NCBI GenBank assembly: GCA_037893245.1 | Contig: JBAIAA010000117.1 | Span: 682,001-746,000 of the forward strand | Direction of reading: 5' to 3' | DNA: 64,000 bases | Source: Crossaster papposus | Taxonomy: Eukaryota; Echinodermata; Asteroidea; Velatida; Solasteridae | Shown: positions 61,710 through 64,000 of the stretch, in pieces | How the letters are laid out: each line of letters opens with the position of its first letter | Position numbering within the stretch: the first letter of the stretch is position 1 | Program-made: the position numbers and the translations under genes | Notes under the pieces: generated by a model | What the model saw: only the letters and a program-made list of their open reading frames with translations | What the model was told of the DNA's origin: nothing | The model's database searches: none

Positions 61710-63745
61710 CTTCCAACTCTCCCAAATGGTCTATAGAGCTCATTTAGCCTAACAAACACTTTTCGGGTTTTTTTCACCGTCAGAACACCAAATGGACTTC
61801 CAAAACTCCCAAACGGTCTATAGGCCTCAATGAGCCTAACAAACACTTTTCGGTTTTTTTCACCGTCAGAACACAAAATAGACTTCCAACGCTCCCAAAT
61901 GGTCTATAGAGCTCATTTAGCCTAACAAATCCTTTTCGGTTTTTTTCACCATCAGAACACGAAATGGACTTCCAATACTCCCAAATGGTCTATAGAGCTC
62001 ATTGAGCCTAACAAACACTTTTCGGGTTTTTTCACCGTCAGAACACCAAATGGACATCCAACGCTCCCAAATGTTCTATAGTGCTCAATGAGCCTAACAA
62101 ACACTTTTCGGTTTTTTTCACCGTCAGAACACAAAATAGACTTCCAACGCTCCCAAATGGTCTATAGAGCTCATTTAGCCTAACAAACACTTTTCGGGTT
62201 TTGTTCACCATCAGAACACGAAATGGACTTCCAACGCTCCCAAATGGTCTATAGCGCTCAAGAAGCCTAACAAACACTTTTCGGGTTTTTTCACCGTCAG
62301 AACACAAATTAGACTTCCAACGCTCCCAAATGGTCTATAGCGCTCATTTAGCCTAACAAACACTTTTCGGGTTTTTTTCACCGTCAGAACACCAAATGGA
62401 CTTCCAACACTCCCAAACGGTCTATAGGCCTCAATGAGCCTAACAAACACTTTTCGGTTTTTTTCACCGTCAGAACACAAAATAGACTTCCAACGCTCCC
62501 AAATGGTCTATAGAGCTCATTTAGCCTAACAAATCCTTTTCGGTTTTTTTCACCATCAGAACACGAAATGGACTTCCAATACTCCCAAATGGTCTATAGA
62601 GCTCATTGAGCCTAACAAACACTTTTCGTGTTTTTTCACCATCAGAACACGAAATGGACTTCCAATACTCCCAAATGGTCGATAGCGCTCAATAAGCGTA
62701 ACAAACACTTTTCGGTTTTTCTCACCGTCAAAACACCAAATGGACTTTCAACACTCCCAAATGGTCTATAGCGATCAATAAGCCTAACAAACACTTTTCG
62801 GGTTTTGTTCACCGTCAGAACACAAAATTGACTTCCAACACTCCCAAATGGTCTATAGGCCTCAATGAGCCTAACAAACACTTTTCGGTTTTTTTTCACC
62901 GTCAGAACACAAAATAGACTTCCAACGCTCCCAAATGGTCTATAGCGCTCATTTAGCCTAACAAACACTTTTCGGTTTTTTTCACCATCAGCTATATGCC
63001 TCAATGAGCCTAACAAACACTTTTCGGGTTTTTCCACCGTCAGAACACAAAATAGACTTCCAACGCTCCCAAATGGTCTATAAGCGCTCATTTAGCCTAA
63101 CAAACACTTTTCGGTTTTTCTCACCGTCAAAACACCAAATGGACTTTCAACACTCCCAAATGGTCTATAGCGCTCAATAAGCCTAACAAACACTTTTCGG
63201 GTTTTTTCACCGTCAGAACACAAATTAGACTTCCAACTCTCCCAAATGGTCTATAGAGCTCATTTAGCCTAACACAAACTTTTCGGGTTTTGTTCACCAT
63301 CAGAACACGAAATGGACTTCCAACGCTCCCAAATGGTCTATAGCGCTCAATGAGCCTAACAAACACTTTTCGGTTTTTCTCACCGTCAGAACACCAAATG
63401 GATATCCAACGCTCCCAAATGTTCTATAGTGCTCAATGAGCCTAACAAACACTTTTCGGGTTTTGTTCACCGTCAGAACACAAAATTGACTTCCAACACT
63501 CCCAAATGGTCTATAGGCCTCAATGACCCTAACAAAACACTTTTCGGTTTTTTTCACCGCCAGAACACCAAATGGACATCCAACGCTCCCAAATGGTCTA
63601 TAGCGCTCAATGAGCCTAACAAACACTTTTCGGTTTTTTCACCATCAGAACCCAAAATTGACTTTCAACACTCCCAAATGGTCTATAGGCTTCAATGAGC
63701 CTAACAAACACTTCTCGGGTTTTTTTCACCGTCAGAACACAAAAT
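61710..63745 (+). repeat. Mixed satellite segment matching 37.65-39.36 kb
   Basis: From 62,038 onward every landmark corresponds to 37,653-39,360 at +24,385. It includes a 52-bp junction with a changed base, CAGCTATATGCC, at about 62,989 (the first copy reads CAGCTATAGGCC at about 38,604). Only satellite DNA is present. Confidence 0.85.
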
Positions 63746-64000
63746 AGACTTCCAACGCTCCCAAATGGTCTATAGAGCTCATTTAGCCTAACAAACACTT
63801 TTTGGTTTTTTTCAACGTCAGAACACCAAATGGACATCCAACGCTCCCAAATGTTCTATAGCGCTCAATGAGCCTAACAAACACTTTTCGGGTATTTTCA
63901 CCGTAAGAACACAAAATGGACATCCAACGCTCCCAAATGTTCTATAGCGCTCAATGAGCCTAACAAACACTTTTCATGTTTTTTAACCGTCAGAACACGA
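63746..64000 (+). repeat. Start of another Domain III higher-order head, cut by the window end
   Basis: The sequence equals the head of U1 (39,361 onward): CACTTTTTGGTTTTTTTC, GGGTATTTTCACCGTAAG at about 63,889 and TTTTCATGTTTTTTAACCG at about 63,970. A further Domain III block probably lies to the right. Confidence 0.8.

Larger units (their letters stand above)
59398..64000 (+). repeat. 86-bp satellite DNA array, right part (continues beyond the window)
   Basis: The array resumes after the inserted element in the same orientation and the same monomer phase: the interrupted monomer continues with AAATGGTCTATA. It runs to the last base, where a monomer is cut about six bases before its end. 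Monomers here are a mixture of the Domain II and Domain III subfamilies. No unique DNA is seen. Confidence 0.97.
60935..64000 (+). repeat. Long-range repeat, copy 2 (offset 24,385 bp, cut by the window end)
   Basis: This is the counterpart of 36,550-39,615. It is still in register at the final base: TTTTCATGTTTTTTAACCG at about 63,970 matches about 39,585. The repeat therefore probably continues past the window into another Domain III block. Confidence 0.88.

Noticed and set aside
39139-63540. Telomere-like CCCTAAC in the GACCCTAACAAAACAC variant
   Set aside because: It occurs once per monomer and never in tandem. It arises by one base change from the usual GAGCCTAAC.
7516-63698. Short plus-strand open frames (for example 7516-7698, 39,044-39,313, 40,997-41,200 and their repeats)
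   Set aside because: These also lie wholly within satellite monomers and recur with the higher-order units. No coding signature is visible.
1-64000. Many open reading frames of 60-229 codons on the minus strand, with recurring peptide modules such as KVFVRLIERYRPFGSV
   Set aside because: They are translations of the satellite in rotating frames. The same peptides recur in every copy, frames end at random indels of the G/T tract, there is no promoter, intron or conserved start context, and the longest ones simply fall where monomers are 87 or 52 bp.
1-64000. CRISPR array (regular short repeats at a fixed period)
   Set aside because: The whole 86-bp period is repeated. There are no unique spacers between conserved repeats, no leader and no cas genes.
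1-64000. Rho-independent terminators or Pol III terminators at the T runs
   Set aside because: T runs occur in every monomer without a preceding stable G+C hairpin or any upstream gene.
1-64000. Assembly artefact as the sole explanation of the repeat copies
   Set aside because: Copies differ by scattered substitutions and whole-monomer indels that are internally consistent, which is not expected from simple duplication of reads. A local mis-assembly of copy number still cannot be excluded from sequence alone.

Overview
This 64-kb window is almost entirely one tandem satellite DNA array. The monomer is about 86 bp, and all copies lie head to tail in the same orientation from the first base to the last. 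By hand count there are roughly 700 full monomers plus about 62 shortened 52-bp monomers. I find no credible protein gene, rRNA, tRNA, CRISPR array or operon. The only non-satellite DNA is a 410-bp insertion at 58,988-59,397, which has the structure of a non-autonomous DNA transposon (MITE): perfect 33-bp terminal inverted repeats flanked by a duplicated AAAT. A megasatellite with nested higher-order repeats (HORs) and a MITE points to a eukaryotic chromosome, probably constitutive heterochromatin (centromeric, pericentromeric or subtelomeric). The sequence alone does not identify the species.

The consensus monomer is about 41% G+C and strongly asymmetric: the plus strand carries about twice as many C as G. 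Short anchors that recur in nearly every copy are CAACGCTCCCAAATGG, TCTATAGCGCTC, TAACAAACACTTTTCGG, a run of 5-9 T, and TCACCGTCAGAACAC. Variation is concentrated at the CpG positions, in the G/T tract, and in the segment between CTATAG and AGCC.

Layout. Domain I (1-34,825) has HORs of about 2.5-3.7 kb. It is rich in the 52-bp deletion monomer and carries eleven copies of a one-base-deletion marker (CCGTCGAACAC). Domain II (34,826-39,360) has an 862-bp, ten-monomer HOR and then a mixed stretch. Domain III (39,361-57,243) holds three HOR units of 6,244, 6,164 and 5,475 bp from a distinct monomer subfamily, followed by a truncated fourth head at 57,244. From about 57.6 kb the array returns to Domain II-type monomers, is interrupted by the MITE, shows a 775-bp HOR (60,160-61,709), and re-enters a Domain III head at 63,746. 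The last ~3 kb repeat the 36.55-39.6 kb region at an offset of exactly 24,385 bp, so a super-period of about 24.4 kb lies above the HOR level.

The length differences between the Domain III units are whole monomers (multiples of about 86 bp) and add up exactly. This fits unequal exchange or replication-based amplification in register. The MITE ends contain an 11-bp exact match to the start of the mammalian CENP-B box, which is notable in a satellite but incomplete. Long open frames on the minus strand are by-products of the repeat sequence and are not annotated as genes.
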